Shown: positions 1 through 9,776, counted from the first letter of the stretch. The stretch: 64,000 nt of DNA from Emticicia sp. CRIBPO (GCF_009905725.1 NZ_JAAAKV010000013.1:62001-126000), one strand, 5' to 3'. The notes: generated from the sequence alone by a model not told the origin. Numbers and translations: made by a program.

Positions 1-211
1 GCTGCAGAAATTATATGAAGCCATTTATGATAGCCCGCTTGACAGGCGTAACTTCAGTCGTAAAATCCTTTCTACCCACCTGTTAATTGATACCGGGGAA
101 AAGAACCAATACGGAACGACAAAAAAGGCAATCCTGTACAAGCTGGACAAAGAAAAATATCAAAGACAGTTTAATGCTTTCCATTATTTTATCTCAGATT
201 CAATGAGATAA
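1..211 (+). CDS. araR: AraR-like NUDIX-family transcriptional regulator, C-terminal part (partial)
   Basis: Only the last 69 codons are in the window; the frame enters at base 2 and ends at the TAA at 209-211. The visible part holds the motif LDRRNFSRKIL followed by a basic stretch ending in KYQRQFNAFHYF. That is the winged-helix DNA-binding tail of NUDIX-domain regulators such as NrtR and the Bacteroides arabinose regulator AraR. The catalytic-like NUDIX domain lies outside the window. Its place directly upstream of araBAD, on the same strand, fits an L-arabinose-responsive regulator of the next operon. The family call rests on this tail plus context, so NrtR-like regulators of other pathways cannot be excluded. 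Confidence 0.75.
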   Translation, partial: LQKLYEAIYDSPLDRRNFSRKILSTHLLIDTGEKNQYGTTKKAILYKLDKEKYQRQFNAFHYFISDSMR

Positions 212-260
212 AATATTTTTTTTGAAAAAAGACCGGTTTTAAAAAATAATTGAATTAAAT

Positions 261-277
261 TGTGTCATTTTAACACA
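261..277. promoter_or_regulatory. Candidate AraR operator before araB
   Basis: The 17-base dyad TGTGTCATTTTAACACA ends 8 bases before the araB start codon. It matches a second dyad at 14731-14747, upstream of susC, at 12 of 17 positions, with both GTGTC/ACAC arms kept. Position next to an AraR-like gene and in front of araB suggests that AraR binds here. The link to that protein is inference. Confidence 0.5.
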
Positions 278-284
278 GACATGG

Positions 285-1922
285 ATGAAGAGTACATTTA
301 CGATAGGAGTTGATTTCGGGACAGATTCAGTCAGGGCATTGATAGTCAATACTCAAAGTGGTGAATGTATAGGCAGCGGGGTACATTATTACAGGCGTTG
401 GGGACAGGGATTATTCTGTGATCCTTCGGTTTCTCAGTTCAGACAACACCCTTTGGATTATCTTGAGGGCTTGGAGGCTTCCATTAAAGAAGCATTGTCC
501 GCATCAGATGAAGTGACCAGAAAAAATATAGTGGGGATATCTGTGGATACCACAGGCTCAACCCCTGTGGCAGTTGATGCAAACGGAACGCCATTGGCTT
601 TGCTTGAGGGGTTTGAAGAAAATCCCAATGCTATGTTTGTGCTTTGGAAAGATCACACGTCTAATCTTGAAGCACAGGAAATCAACGATCTTGCACATCA
701 CTGGAATATTGATTATACAAAATATGTAGGCGGTATTTATTCTTCAGAATGGTATTGGGCTAAAATCCTGCACATTTTGAGGACAGACGAAGAGGTTCGC
801 GAAAAGGCATGGTCCTGGGTAGAGCATTGCGACTGGGTTTCGGCGGTTCTTACAGGGAATACTGATCCGCTTATCATGAAGCGGTCCAGGTGTGCTGCGG
901 GCCATAAGGCTATGTGGCATGAAGAATTCGAAGGACTGCCCTCGGAAGAATTCCTTTCAAAACTTGATCCGCTTTTAAGTGGCCTGCGTGCCAGACTTTT
1001 CAGGGATACCTACACTTCGGACACTCCAATGGGTAAAATTTCGCAGGAATGGGCCTTGAAATTAGGCATTCCTGAAGAGGTTATTATTGGTGTAGGGGCT
1101 TTTGATTGTCATATGGGTGCGGTAGGGGCTGAAATTCAGCCCTATGATTTTGTGCGTGTCATGGGGACTTCGACCTGCGACATGCTCATCGCTCCGAATG
1201 AAGAAATCGGGCATTTGCTGATCAAAGGAATTTGCGGGCAGGTAGATGGTTCTATCGTACCTGGCATGTTGGGCATGGAGGCCGGACAATCGGCGTACGG
1301 CGATTATTATGCGTGGTTTCAGCAGATCATTACCGAACCGGTCCGCGAGCTTCTGGGAGATGCCGCTGCCGATGAATTAGCCTCAAGGCTTATCCCGCAT
1401 CTGTCTGAGAAGGCGGCACTTTTACCCTTGTCTGACAGTGACCCGGTAGCCACCGACTGGATCAATGGCCGCAGAACCCCTGATGCCAACCATGCCCTGA
1501 AAGCAGGATTTACAGGATTAAGTTTAGGGACAGATGCCGTCAGGTTTTTCAAGATGGTTGTTGAAGCCACCGCCTTTGGTTCCAGAGCTATAGTTGACAG
1601 GTTTCAGCAGGAAGGGGTACCTATCAGGCAGGTGATTGCGATCGGAGGGGTGGCAAAAAAATCACCTTTCGTGATGCAGACCCTTTGTGACGTATTGGAC
1701 ATGCCTATTAAAGTGGCAAGTTCAGATCAGGCTTGTGCGTTGGGAGCAGCAATGAACGCTTCCGTGGCGGCAGGTATTCATCCTCATATTTCCAGGGCCC
1801 AGGAGGCCATGGGCTCAGGTTTTGATGCCAGTTATCAACCCCGGGCTCAGTATGTGAAGATTTACCGGAAGCTATATGAAAAGTATCAGAAAATAGGAAA
1901 ATTTATAGAAAACAATGCTTGA
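285..1922 (+). CDS. araB: Ribulokinase
   Basis: This FGGY-family sugar kinase (545 aa, close to the usual 550-570) phosphorylates L-ribulose to L-ribulose 5-phosphate in the cytoplasm. The N-terminal FGGY domain begins with the phosphate-binding motif GVDFGTDSVRA (residues 8-18) and holds SVDTTGST. The C-terminal domain shows VGAFDCHMG and the adenosine-binding motif IAIGGVAKKSPFVMQ. The ATG at 285 was chosen because it gives the family N terminus; the ATG at 281 is out of frame. The gene overlaps araA by 8 bases, so the two are likely translationally coupled. Confidence 0.97.
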   Translation: MKSTFTIGVDFGTDSVRALIVNTQSGECIGSGVHYYRRWGQGLFCDPSVSQFRQHPLDYLEGLEASIKEALSASDEVTRKNIVGISVDTTGSTPVAVDANGTPLALLEGFEENPNAMFVLWKDHTSNLEAQEINDLAHHWNIDYTKYVGGIYSSEWYWAKILHILRTDEEVREKAWSWVEHCDWVSAVLTGNTDPLIMKRSRCAAGHKAMWHEEFEGLPSEEFLSKLDPLLSGLRARLFRDTYTSDTPMGKISQEWALKLGIPEEVIIGVGAFDCHMGAVGAEIQPYDFVRVMGTSTCDMLIAPNEEIGHLLIKGICGQVDGSIVPGMLGMEAGQSAYGDYYAWFQQIITEPVRELLGDAAADELASRLIPHLSEKAALLPLSDSDPVATDWINGRRTPDANHALKAGFTGLSLGTDAVRFFKMVVEATAFGSRAIVDRFQQEGVPIRQVIAIGGVAKKSPFVMQTLCDVLDMPIKVASSDQACALGAAMNASVAAGIHPHISRAQEAMGSGFDASYQPRAQYVKIYRKLYEKYQKIGKFIENNA

Positions 1923-3405
1923 TTTAAAATCGTTTGAAGTTTGGTTCGTAACTGGCAGCCAACATTTATACGGGGAGGAAACTCTCCGGAAGGTTGATGA
2001 GCACTCTAAGATCATCGCCGGTTTTTTTAATAATTCACCACTTATTCCAATAAAGGTGGTCTTTAAGCCTGTCGTAAAGACCTCTGAAGAAATTCTTTCC
2101 ATTTGCCGGGCCGCAAATAATACCGATAACTGTGTCGGTATAATTACCTGGATGCATACTTTTTCTCCTGCCAAAATGTGGATCGGTGGTTTGAACGCCC
2201 TCAAGCTTCCTATTTTACATCTGCATACCCAGTTCAATCGCGACATCCCCTATGCTGAAATTGATATGGATTTTATGAATCTGAACCAGTCAGCTCACGG
2301 CGACCGTGAATTCGGGCACATCATGACAAAAATGGGGATAAACCGCAAGGTTGTCGTAGGACATTGGGAGTCAGGAGCTGTTGTGGAGAAAATTAACGTC
2401 TGGGCCCGTGTGGCAGTGGCCAGGCACAAAATGCAAACCATGAAAGTGGCCCGTTTTGGAGATAATATGCGTCAGGTGGCGGTAACTGACGGTGATAAGG
2501 TGGCTGCGGAAATGAAGTTCGGGTTTTCGGTCAATACTTTTGCTGTCGGTGACCTGGTCCAGGTGATCAGCCAGGTTTCAGATGCTGAAATCGGAACGTT
2601 GATACAGGAATATGAGGATACCTATGATCTGATGCCTTCTTTGAGCAAGAGCGGTGACAGAAGAAGCTCCCTCATTGAAGCAGCCCGGATAGAACTGGGT
2701 TTAAAAGCATTCCTCGAAGACGGCGGTTTTTCTGCTTATACCAATACTTTCGAAGATCTTCACGGTATGAAGCAGTTGCCGGGAATCGGTTCACAGAGAA
2801 TGATGGCAGCAGGCTATGGCTATGGCGGCGAAGGTGACTGGAAAACATCTGCCATGGTTCATGTCATGAAAGTTATGGCGAGCGGCATGAAAGGGGGCAA
2901 TTCATTTATGGAAGATTACACCTACCACTTTGACCCTGCCAATCCTATGGTTTTAGGATCACACATGCTCGAGATATGCCCTTCCATTTCAGGACAGAAA
3001 GTAAAATGTGAAGTACATCCGCTGGGAATCGGAGGCAAAGAAGACCCTGTCCGCCTGGTGTTTAACGCGGCAGCTGGTCCTGCTCTGAATGTCTCTTTGG
3101 TTGATCTGGGCAATCGTTTCCGTTTGATTGTCAATGAGGTGGAGGCAGTGGAAGTGAAAGAAGAATTTCCTAAACTACCGACGGCACGTGCCTTGTGGAA
3201 ACCGTATCCAAGTATGGAAGTAGGCTTGCAGGCCTGGATTCTGGCGGGAGGAGCCCATCATACCGTGTACAGCCAGAATCTTACCACTGATTACATAGAT
3301 GATCTGGCTGCGATGTTCGATGTCGAACTCGTGGTGATAGATAAAGACACCAGGATCAGAAGCCTGAAGAATGAATTGAAATACAACGACGTAGCCTTCA
3401 GATAA
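1915..3405 (+). CDS. araA: L-arabinose isomerase
   Basis: Interconverts L-arabinose and L-ribulose using a divalent metal, usually Mn2+. At 496 aa it is full length. The metal ligands known from the E. coli enzyme are all present at almost the same numbers: Glu306 (in GGEGDWK), Glu333 (in SFMEDYTYHF), His350 (in LGSHMLEICPSI) and His449 (in GAHHTVYS). Its start lies inside the 3' end of araB. A perfect-looking hairpin follows its stop before araD, so part of the transcripts may end there. Confidence 0.98.
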   Translation: MLDLKSFEVWFVTGSQHLYGEETLRKVDEHSKIIAGFFNNSPLIPIKVVFKPVVKTSEEILSICRAANNTDNCVGIITWMHTFSPAKMWIGGLNALKLPILHLHTQFNRDIPYAEIDMDFMNLNQSAHGDREFGHIMTKMGINRKVVVGHWESGAVVEKINVWARVAVARHKMQTMKVARFGDNMRQVAVTDGDKVAAEMKFGFSVNTFAVGDLVQVISQVSDAEIGTLIQEYEDTYDLMPSLSKSGDRRSSLIEAARIELGLKAFLEDGGFSAYTNTFEDLHGMKQLPGIGSQRMMAAGYGYGGEGDWKTSAMVHVMKVMASGMKGGNSFMEDYTYHFDPANPMVLGSHMLEICPSISGQKVKCEVHPLGIGGKEDPVRLVFNAAAGPALNVSLVDLGNRFRLIVNEVEAVEVKEEFPKLPTARALWKPYPSMEVGLQAWILAGGAHHTVYSQNLTTDYIDDLAAMFDVELVVIDKDTRIRSLKNELKYNDVAFR

Positions 3406-3420
3406 TCAGCCGGGCCTATG

Positions 3421-3457
3421 GCCTCTGTTAAGATAATTAACGGAGGCTTGTTTCTTG
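3421..3457 (+). terminator. Hairpin between araA and araD
   Basis: Arms GCCTCTGTTAA (3421-3431) and TTAACGGAGGC (3437-3447) pair with one central mismatch around a 5-base loop, followed by TTGTTTCTT. It sits 16 bases after araA inside a 204-base gap. It could be a partial terminator or an mRNA-stabilising element that lowers araD expression relative to araBA. Confidence 0.55.
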
Positions 3458-3609
3458 AAAATGGTATTATGATGGGCTTGCCCATGCAGGCTTGCTGTGC
3501 GTGAATAGGTTGAAGTGTAGTATTGTGCACGCAGATTGAAGATTGGACGGCAGTGAATGAAATGTTCATTGAAGCTGCTGATCACGAGTAAAGTATAAAA
3601 TTATCAGTT

Positions 3610-4308
3610 ATGTATAAGTCATTAAAAGAGGAGTGCTTTGAAGCGAATATGATGCTGCCGAAACTGGGGCTTGTATTGTTTACGTTTGGGAACGTGAGTA
3701 CGGTTGACAGGGAAAAATCGGTATTTGCTATTAAACCAAGCGGCGTACCTTACGAAATATTGAAACCCGAAGATATTGTTATCATGGATTTTGAGGCCAG
3801 GGTGGTCGAAGGAAAACTCAGGCCCTCGTCAGATACCAAAACACATGCTCTGCTTTACAAGACATGGGACGATATCGGAGGTATAACCCACACACACAGT
3901 ACCTATGCTGTGGCATGGGCACAAGCCGGCAAGGATATTCCCGTACTCGGCACTACACATGCGGATCATACGCACCAGGATATTCCTTGTGCTGAAGTGC
4001 TTACCGATGAAATGATCAAGGGGAATTATGAGTTTGAAACCGGAAATCAGATCATCGATTGCTTCGGGGAGCGGGGTCTGTCGCACCAGGAACTGGAGAT
4101 GGTCTTACTGCAGAATCATGGGCCTTTTACCTGGGGAAAAGACGCCGCAAAGTCGGTTTATAATGCGGCCGTTTTGGAGGAAATAGCCCGTATGGCCTTA
4201 CTTACACTTCAGGTTAACCCTGATACTCCCAGGATAAAAGATACATTGCGATTAAAACATTATGAAAGGAAGCACGGCAAAAATGCCTATTACGGGCAGG
4301 GTTGTTAA
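3610..4308 (+). CDS. araD: L-ribulose-5-phosphate 4-epimerase
   Basis: Class II aldolase-fold epimerase (232 aa) that converts L-ribulose 5-phosphate to D-xylulose 5-phosphate, the last arabinose-specific step. The zinc ligands are visible as His94 and His96 (in THTHSTYAVAWAQAG) and His170 (in QNHGPFTWG), matching H95/H97/H171 of E. coli AraD. The motif TTHADH lies between them. It is 204 bases downstream of araA, the widest gap in the operon, and is followed after 45 bases by the transaldolase-like gene. Confidence 0.96.
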   Translation: MYKSLKEECFEANMMLPKLGLVLFTFGNVSTVDREKSVFAIKPSGVPYEILKPEDIVIMDFEARVVEGKLRPSSDTKTHALLYKTWDDIGGITHTHSTYAVAWAQAGKDIPVLGTTHADHTHQDIPCAEVLTDEMIKGNYEFETGNQIIDCFGERGLSHQELEMVLLQNHGPFTWGKDAAKSVYNAAVLEEIARMALLTLQVNPDTPRIKDTLRLKHYERKHGKNAYYGQGC

Positions 4309-4353
4309 GCAGCTGGTTTAACGATATCAGTACATTTAAATTTATCTAAAAAA

Positions 4354-5010
4354 ATGAAGTTTTTTATTGACACCGCCAATTTAGAGGAAATTACAGAAGC
4401 CAATGCACTTGGTGTTTTGGATGGAGTAACCACCAATCCGTCGCTGATGGCTAAGGAAGGTATTTCCGGAGCCGAAAACGTTCTGAATCATTACAAGGCA
4501 ATTTGCGGGATAGTAGACGGCCCTATTTCAGCTGAAGTTATTTCGACCGATTTTGAAGGTATGATCAGGGAAGGAGAGGTGCTGGCAGCTCTTCATGAGA
4601 ATATAGTGGTGAAGATACCGATGATTAAAGACGGGGTGAAGGCAATCAGGTATTTCAGTTCCAAAGGAATCAAAACGAACTGTACCTTGATTTTTTCTGC
4701 AGGACAAGCCCTTCTGGCTGCCAAAGCCGGAGCGACCTATGTTTCTCCTTTTATCGGCCGGCTGGACGACATCTCGGTGGATGGCCTGGAGCTGATTAAA
4801 CAGATCCGCCTTATTTTTGATAATTACGGCTATGAAACCCAGATTCTTGCAGCTTCTGTGCGGCATGCCATGCACATCATCAAATGTGCAGAACTGGGAT
4901 CCGATGTTATGACAGGCCCGTTAAGTGCTATGTTATCCTTACTCAATCACCCGTTGACAGACAGCGGATTAGCGAAATTTTTAGCAGACCATAAAAAAGT
5001 AAACGGATAA
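4354..5010 (+). CDS. Transaldolase-like protein, fructose-6-phosphate aldolase (FSA) subgroup
   Basis: The 218-aa length and motifs [10 protein letters not shown] and GVTTNPSL place this in the small FSA/TalC group of the transaldolase family, not the 315-aa classical type. The Schiff-base lysine is Lys87 in VVKIPM. Other family segments are [11 protein letters not shown] and ASVRHAMHI. It either works as a transaldolase with the transketolase pair that follows, or as a dihydroxyacetone-transferring aldolase; sequence alone does not separate these. Its stop overlaps the next start (TAATG), so it is coupled to the transketolase N half. Context favours sedoheptulose 7-phosphate processing downstream of arabinose. 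Confidence 0.92.
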   Translation: MKFFIDTANLEEITEANALGVLDGVTTNPSLMAKEGISGAENVLNHYKAICGIVDGPISAEVISTDFEGMIREGEVLAALHENIVVKIPMIKDGVKAIRYFSSKGIKTNCTLIFSAGQALLAAKAGATYVSPFIGRLDDISVDGLELIKQIRLIFDNYGYETQILAASVRHAMHIIKCAELGSDVMTGPLSAMLSLLNHPLTDSGLAKFLADHKKVNG

Positions 5011-5861
5011 TGGAAAAACTGGAACAAATTTCTTCTCAGGTACGTCGTGACATCCTCCGGATGGTCCATGCCTGTTCTTCCGGACACCCGGGTGGTTCAT
5101 TGGGTTGCACAGATCTGCTTGTCAGCTTATTTTTTGAGCAAATGAATCTCAAAACCGGCGAGGATAAACAGGTCGTTTTTGACATGTCCGGAGAGCATGA
5201 AGATATGTTTTTCTTGTCCAACGGGCACATTTCTCCGCTTCTTTATTCAGTGCTGGCCCGTCGGGGCTATTTTCCGGTCCGGGAGCTCGCTACTTTCAGG
5301 AAGTTAAATTCCCGTTTGCAGGGACACCCGGCCACTGCCGAGCATCTTCCGGGCATAAGGATTGCCTCAGGTTCTCTGGGTCAGGGGCTGTCCGTAGCGG
5401 CCGGAGCTGCCTATGGCAAAAAGCTCAGAAAAGACAATAACCTGGTGTATTGCCTGATGGGTGACGGCGAGCAGCAGGAAGGCCAGGTTTGGGAAGCTGC
5501 CACGTTTGCTCCTCATCACCGGCTTGACAACCTGGTGGCCATCATTGACTTTAACGGGCAACAGATAGACGGACCCACCGAAAAAGTAATGAACAACAGG
5601 GACTTAGGGAAAAAATATGACGCTTTCGGCTGGAAAGTATTGCATATGGATGGCAATGATTTTGACAGCATCAGGGAAGTGCTTGGCCAGGCCAGAACAG
5701 AGTCCGGGCAGGGTCTGCCTGTATGTATCATTATGAAAACAGAGATGGGGCAGGGCGTTGATTTTATGATGCACACCCACAAATGGCACGGTGCAGCTCC
5801 TAATGATGACCAACTGGCGGCGGCTCTGTCTCAATTACCTGAAACCCTGGGCGATTATTAA
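5010..5861 (+). CDS. Transketolase, N-terminal (TPP-binding) subunit
   Basis: Half-length transketolase (283 aa) carrying the thiamine diphosphate domain. The TPP motif runs from GDGEQQEGQVWEA to DFNGQQIDG. HPGGSLGCTDLL near residue 25 and the GSLGQGL segment bind TPP and substrate phosphate in the family. It cannot act alone and needs the C-terminal subunit encoded 13 bases downstream. Split transketolases are common in Bacteroidota, Firmicutes and archaea. Together they move two-carbon units between xylulose 5-phosphate and aldose phosphates, clearing the product of AraD. Confidence 0.95.
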   Translation: MEKLEQISSQVRRDILRMVHACSSGHPGGSLGCTDLLVSLFFEQMNLKTGEDKQVVFDMSGEHEDMFFLSNGHISPLLYSVLARRGYFPVRELATFRKLNSRLQGHPATAEHLPGIRIASGSLGQGLSVAAGAAYGKKLRKDNNLVYCLMGDGEQQEGQVWEAATFAPHHRLDNLVAIIDFNGQQIDGPTEKVMNNRDLGKKYDAFGWKVLHMDGNDFDSIREVLGQARTESGQGLPVCIIMKTEMGQGVDFMMHTHKWHGAAPNDDQLAAALSQLPETLGDY

Positions 5862-5874
5862 AAAGATTAAAACT

Positions 5875-6828
5875 ATGAAAAAATATACCTTTACAGAAAA
5901 AAAGGACACACGATCAGGATTTGGAGAAGGGATGGCCGTTTTGGGAAGAACCAATCAAAATGTAGTGGCTTTGTGTGCTGACCTTGTGGCATCTTTAAAA
6001 CTGGATACTTTCATCAAAGAAAATCCGGAGCGGTTTATCCAGTGTGGTATTGCCGAGGCCAACATGATCAGTCTCTCTGCCGGGCTCTCGCTGAGTGGTA
6101 ATATTCCATTTGCCACTACGTTTGCCAATTTTGGTTCGGGCAGGGTTTATGACCAGATCAGGCAATCGGTAGCATATTCTAAAAAGAATGTGAAGATATG
6201 TGTTTCACATGCCGGTCTGACTTTAGGCGAAGATGGTGCTACCCACCAGATACTGGAAGATATCGGTATGATGAAGTCCTTGCCTGGTATGGTGGTGATC
6301 AATCCGTGTGATTTTAACCAAACCAAAGCAGCCACTATTGCCATAGCCGAATACGATGGGCCGGTTTACCTGAGGTTTGGGCGGCCGGTTATCCCTGTCT
6401 TTACACCGGCTGATCAGAAGTTTGAAATCGGTAAAGCCTGGATGGTGAATGAAGGCTCTGATGTAAGTATTATAGCCACCGGGCATATGGTATGGAATGC
6501 TATTGAAGCGGCAGAAATCCTGGAGGCTGAAGGGATTTCATGCGAGGTGATTAATATCCACACCATCAAACCACTGGATGAGGAAGCTATTTTGAAGTCG
6601 GCTTCTAAAACCAGGTGCGTCGTTACTGCTGAGGAGCATAACAGATTCGGAGGCCTGGGAGACTCGGTCGCTCAGCTACTTTCAACGAAGCTGCCTACGC
6701 CGATGAGGTATGTGGCCGTCAATGACACTTTCGGTGAGAGCGGTACCCCGGCTGAGTTGATGGATAAATACGGACTCAGTAAAGATCATATAGTCTCTGC
6801 AGTCAGGGAAGTGCTGGCATCTAAATAA
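5875..6828 (+). CDS. Transketolase, C-terminal subunit
   Basis: This 317-aa protein supplies the pyrimidine-binding and C-terminal domains of transketolase. The catalytic Glu lies in CGIAEANMI, followed by the family signature around GLTLGEDGATHQILEDI. The ATG at 5875 was chosen because the translation from there (MKKYTFTEKKDTRSGFGE) is the conserved N terminus. The frame stays open for 28 more codons upstream, but that stretch overlaps the end of the N-subunit gene and has no family character. Confidence 0.95.
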   Translation: MKKYTFTEKKDTRSGFGEGMAVLGRTNQNVVALCADLVASLKLDTFIKENPERFIQCGIAEANMISLSAGLSLSGNIPFATTFANFGSGRVYDQIRQSVAYSKKNVKICVSHAGLTLGEDGATHQILEDIGMMKSLPGMVVINPCDFNQTKAATIAIAEYDGPVYLRFGRPVIPVFTPADQKFEIGKAWMVNEGSDVSIIATGHMVWNAIEAAEILEAEGISCEVINIHTIKPLDEEAILKSASKTRCVVTAEEHNRFGGLGDSVAQLLSTKLPTPMRYVAVNDTFGESGTPAELMDKYGLSKDHIVSAVREVLASK

Positions 6829-6853
6829 ACAAAACCTTAACCTTAAAATTACT

Positions 6854-8509
6854 ATGAAATTAGGACTGGAATCCCTGGACTATGGCATTTTTTTTGTCTA
6901 TTTTGTTATCGTTGCCTCCTATGGCTATTGGGTCTATAAAAACAAGGGAAAGCAATCTGCCGACAGCAAAGACTTCTTTCTTGCTGAAGGCTCCCTGACC
7001 TGGTGGGCGATAGGAGCATCTATTATAGCCTCTAATATCTCTGCAGAACAATTTATCGGGATGAGCGGCCAGGCTTTTCAGCTGGGTATTGCTATTTCAG
7101 TGTATGAATTACTCGGTGGGGTGTCATTGCTGATCGTCGCAGTATATTTTCTGCCGATGTACCTGAACAACAAGATTTATACCATGCCACAGTTTCTGGC
7201 CAAACGGTATAATGACCGGCTGGCGACGATCATGGCCGTTTTCTGGCTGTTTCTGTATATTTTCGTCAATCTTACCTCCATCATTTACCTCGGAGGCCTG
7301 AGTCTTGAAAAAATGACAGGGTTCAGTTTTATGAGTTGTGCCATTTTTCTGACGGTGTTTGCAGTTATCATTACACTGGGTGGAATGAAGGTGATTGGTT
7401 ATACGGATGTTATCCAGGTGGTTTGTTTGATTTTCGGTGGCCTTGCTACCACTTATCTGGCCCTTCAGTTGCTTTCTGACAGAGTCGGTACAGGTTCCGG
7501 TTTATTCGAAGGATTTTCACTGATTGCCCAGAAAGCCGACAGCCATCTTCATATGATTTTTGAGAAAGGTGAGTACGAGGTTCATGACGGCAGGGGCGGT
7601 TTTATGGATGCTTATAACCAGCTTCCGGGCATCATGATGTTTATCATCGGAGGACAGTGGGTAAATAACCTGAATTATTTCGGATGTAATCAATACATGA
7701 CACAGAGGGCTTTGGGGGCTGATATCAAAACTGCCCGCAGGGGTGTCTTGTTTGCGGCATTTCTGAAGATGCTGATGCCCTTTATTGTGGTGCTTCCTGG
7801 CCTGGCAGCTTATGTGCTTTTCCAGGAAAATGCGGAACCTGCCATTGTCAACGGCATTACCCAGAACGGCATAGTGAAGCCTGATAATGCCTATCCGGTT
7901 TTGTTAAACCTGCTGCCTGTGGGTCTGAAGGGTCTTGCATTTGCCGCCCTTACGGCTGCGATTGTAGCCTCATTGGCTGGGAAGGCCAACAGTATTTCAA
8001 CGATTTATGTATTGGACATACATCAGAAGTTTTTCAACAAGAACCTTACAGAGAAACAGACGATCTGGACAGGACGTATGGCTATTATTGTAGCTTTCAT
8101 TATCGCTCTGATGGTGAGTCCCCTGCTTGCCAATTTTGGTCAGGCATTTGAATATATACAGGTGTATACCGGTTATATATCTCCCGGAATTTTAAGTATT
8201 TTCTTACTGGGTTTCTTCTGGAAGAAGGCCACCGCCAACGGAGCCCTGGCCGCAGCAGTTTTAAGTGTGGTGTTGTCTGCTGTTATTGCCAAAGTGTACC
8301 CTGATTTCCCTTTCATGAACCGCATGGGTGTGGTGTTCTGGATTTGTTCACTGGTCCACATTGGAATCAGTTTGTTGCAGGCGAAAGGAAAAGACCAGGA
8401 AAATGCATTTGAAGTTCGCAGGGAATGGTTTAAAGTGGATAACACTTTCAAAATCGGAGCAGTAGCAGTTTGTGTCATTTTCGTGGTCATTTACGCCATA
8501 TTCTGGTAA
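6854..8509 (+). CDS. Sodium/solute symporter (SSS family), probable arabinose transporter
   Basis: A 551-aa inner-membrane protein with about 14 hydrophobic segments and the SSS features: GASIIASNISAEQFIGMSGQ in helix 1-2 and GGQWVNNLNYFGCNQYMTQR in the middle region, as in SGLT-like sugar carriers. It probably couples sodium to pentose uptake. Substrate assignment comes from the operon: it lies 25 bases after the transketolase genes and 14 bases before the aldose epimerase. In Bacteroides an SSS transporter likewise accompanies araBAD. No regulatory dyad is seen in the short upstream gap, so it depends on the upstream promoter. Confidence 0.92.
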   Translation: MKLGLESLDYGIFFVYFVIVASYGYWVYKNKGKQSADSKDFFLAEGSLTWWAIGASIIASNISAEQFIGMSGQAFQLGIAISVYELLGGVSLLIVAVYFLPMYLNNKIYTMPQFLAKRYNDRLATIMAVFWLFLYIFVNLTSIIYLGGLSLEKMTGFSFMSCAIFLTVFAVIITLGGMKVIGYTDVIQVVCLIFGGLATTYLALQLLSDRVGTGSGLFEGFSLIAQKADSHLHMIFEKGEYEVHDGRGGFMDAYNQLPGIMMFIIGGQWVNNLNYFGCNQYMTQRALGADIKTARRGVLFAAFLKMLMPFIVVLPGLAAYVLFQENAEPAIVNGITQNGIVKPDNAYPVLLNLLPVGLKGLAFAALTAAIVASLAGKANSISTIYVLDIHQKFFNKNLTEKQTIWTGRMAIIVAFIIALMVSPLLANFGQAFEYIQVYTGYISPGILSIFLLGFFWKKATANGALAAAVLSVVLSAVIAKVYPDFPFMNRMGVVFWICSLVHIGISLLQAKGKDQENAFEVRREWFKVDNTFKIGAVAVCVIFVVIYAIFW

Positions 8510-8523
8510 AAAAACTATTAATT

Positions 8524-9729
8524 ATGAATGTATTGGTTTTTAAAAATATTTTTAGGCAGCCAGGAATAAATCCTGTGCTTTATTTAAAGCAGCTCATTTT
8601 AATCTGCCTGTTGTTGCAGGGCTGTTCTTCCGGAAAATCAGAAGATAAAGAGTCGCAGGAAGCGACGGAGGTTAACATAAGCAAAAGTGTTTTTGGTGCC
8701 CTGCCCGATGGCAGGTCAGCAGATTTGTATACGCTTAAAAATGCCAATGGGATGGTCGTAAAAATTAGTAATTACGGCGGAACAATTACCTACTGGTCGG
8801 CTCCCGACAAAGAGGGAAAATATGCCGACATTACACTGGGTTGTGATTCGCTGCAAGGTTATCTGAAAGGTGTTCCGTACTTCGGTGCACTGATTGGCCG
8901 TTATGGCAACCGCATTGCCAACGGTAAGTTTACGCTGGAAGGCAAAGCATATTTACTGGCAAAAAACAATGGGGTAAACGCCCTTCATGGAGGCATAAAA
9001 GGATTTGACAAGGTCCTTTGGGAAGCCACCCCGGTAGACGGAGAAGAGCCTCAGTTGATGTTGAAATATATTTCCGCAGACGGCGAGGAGGGTTATCCCG
9101 GAACGTTGACGACCGAAGTGACTTATACCCTTCTGAAAGACAATTCACTTAAAATAGAATATTCTGCCGCTACAGATAAAGCAACCGTGGTGAACCTTAC
9201 CAATCATGCTTATTTTAACCTTAGCGGAGACATGAGCCGGGAGATTCTTGATCATGAAGTAAGCATCAAAGCAGATAAGTTTTTACCCGTGAATGAGACG
9301 CTCATACCCACGGGTGAGTTAAAATCGGTTTCCGGAACAGTATTTGACTTCAACAAGTCAACCAAAATTGGTACTGGGATTAACAATTTAAAGGACCAGC
9401 AGATTGTCTACGGAAAAGGATATGATCATTGCTGGGTGTTTTCAGACACCAGTAAAACACTCAAAAGCGTAGCGAAAGTTTACGAACCTGCATCAGGAAG
9501 ATTGATGGAAGTGTTGACAACAGAACCGGCGATACAGTTTTATTCAGGTAATTTTCTTGACGGAACGATAAAAGGAAAGGGAGGAATAGTTTATAAGCAC
9601 CGGTCCGGCTTGTGCCTGGAAACACAGCATTATCCTGATTCGCCAAATCAATCCGGGTTTCCATCTACAGTATTGAAACCTGGGGAAAGATACAACACGG
9701 TAACCGTGTATAAATTTTCAGCTAATTAA
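8524..9729 (+). CDS. galM: Aldose 1-epimerase (mutarotase), lipoprotein
   Basis: Interconverts alpha and beta anomers of aldoses. The 401-aa protein begins with a long N-terminal segment and a lipobox (LLQGC, about residue 38), so it should be anchored in a membrane facing the periplasm. Family motifs are GRYGNRIANGKF, NGVNALHGG, the His of NHAYFNL and the catalytic Glu of LETQHYPDSPNQ. The ATG at 8524 was chosen because it follows the symporter stop; the frame is open back to 8470 inside that gene. Placement suggests anomerisation of arabinose, or of oligosaccharide reducing ends, before uptake. It is the last gene of the ara operon. Confidence 0.93.
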   Translation: MNVLVFKNIFRQPGINPVLYLKQLILICLLLQGCSSGKSEDKESQEATEVNISKSVFGALPDGRSADLYTLKNANGMVVKISNYGGTITYWSAPDKEGKYADITLGCDSLQGYLKGVPYFGALIGRYGNRIANGKFTLEGKAYLLAKNNGVNALHGGIKGFDKVLWEATPVDGEEPQLMLKYISADGEEGYPGTLTTEVTYTLLKDNSLKIEYSAATDKATVVNLTNHAYFNLSGDMSREILDHEVSIKADKFLPVNETLIPTGELKSVSGTVFDFNKSTKIGTGINNLKDQQIVYGKGYDHCWVFSDTSKTLKSVAKVYEPASGRLMEVLTTEPAIQFYSGNFLDGTIKGKGGIVYKHRSGLCLETQHYPDSPNQSGFPSTVLKPGERYNTVTVYKFSAN

Positions 9730-9776
9730 GGTTATAGTTAATTCCACACACTTTTTATGTTACCGGCCGCATGGAT

